Source: Verrucomicrobiota bacterium
GTDB taxonomy: Bacteria; Verrucomicrobiota; Verrucomicrobiia; Limisphaerales; UBA1096
Reading direction: 5' to 3'
DNA: 7,109 nt
NCBI GenBank assembly: GCA_015658765.1
Contig: DQOE01000303.1
Span: 1-7,109, forward strand
This document shows, piece by piece, positions 7,086 through 7,109 of this stretch. The notes beneath the pieces are model-generated. The model had not been told where the DNA came from, searched no databases, and worked only from the letters and a program-made list of their open reading frames with translations. The position numbers were made by a program, and so were the translations under genes. Every line of letters starts with the position of its first letter. Position 1 is the first letter of the stretch.

Positions 7086-7109
7086 CTTGGGAGTTTCAAG
7101 TTATCGGTC

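Noticed and set aside
7086..7109. Possible end of an upstream ATPase gene
   Set aside because: Only 24 bases are visible. Stop codons occur on the minus strand (TAA at 7103-7101), but nothing shows which, if any, ends a gene.

Overview
The window holds four protein-coding genes and no RNA gene, CRISPR array, insertion sequence or phage gene that I can support. It is moderately GC-rich and tightly packed. The gene types fit a Verrucomicrobiota or Planctomycetota bacterium, with Verrucomicrobiota slightly preferred. These types are a PQQ-like beta-propeller protein with the Cys-rich C-terminal signature common in those phyla, a secreted transglutaminase-like/alpha-beta hydrolase protein, and long two-half ABC-2 permeases. 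None of the starts has a strong Shine-Dalgarno sequence, which is also common in that group. The assignment rests on remembered family features, not on a database search.

Layout. Positions 1-597 (+) are the 3' end of a PQQ/BamB-like beta-propeller gene whose start lies outside the window. It converges on a three-gene set on the minus strand. In transcription order that set is: a GTG-initiated ABC-2 permease (7085-5514); a second, paralogous permease that begins 15 bp later (5498-3171); and, after about 130 bp, a secreted transglutaminase-like plus alpha/beta-hydrolase fusion (about 3039-706). The 108-bp convergent gap contains nested inverted repeats but no T-tract.

How they fit together. 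The two permeases are tandem paralogues. Each has two halves, and each half carries a cytoplasmic motif of the type E-K-x-x-G-T-L-x-L-L-x-x-T. They are very probably co-transcribed and could form one heteromeric exporter or membrane-remodelling transporter. The ATPase is not in the window and may lie just upstream, beyond 7109. The downstream hydrolase has its own signal peptide and a longer leader, so it could be co-transcribed or could have its own promoter.

The most unusual element is the C-terminal extension of about 255-270 residues on the second permease, which its paralogue lacks. It has a proline-rich charged segment, then a 96-residue stretch with no Lys or Arg, a single CxxCxGxG knuckle, and a final beta-rich domain that resembles an OB-fold in pattern. 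I do not recognise this architecture as a named family.
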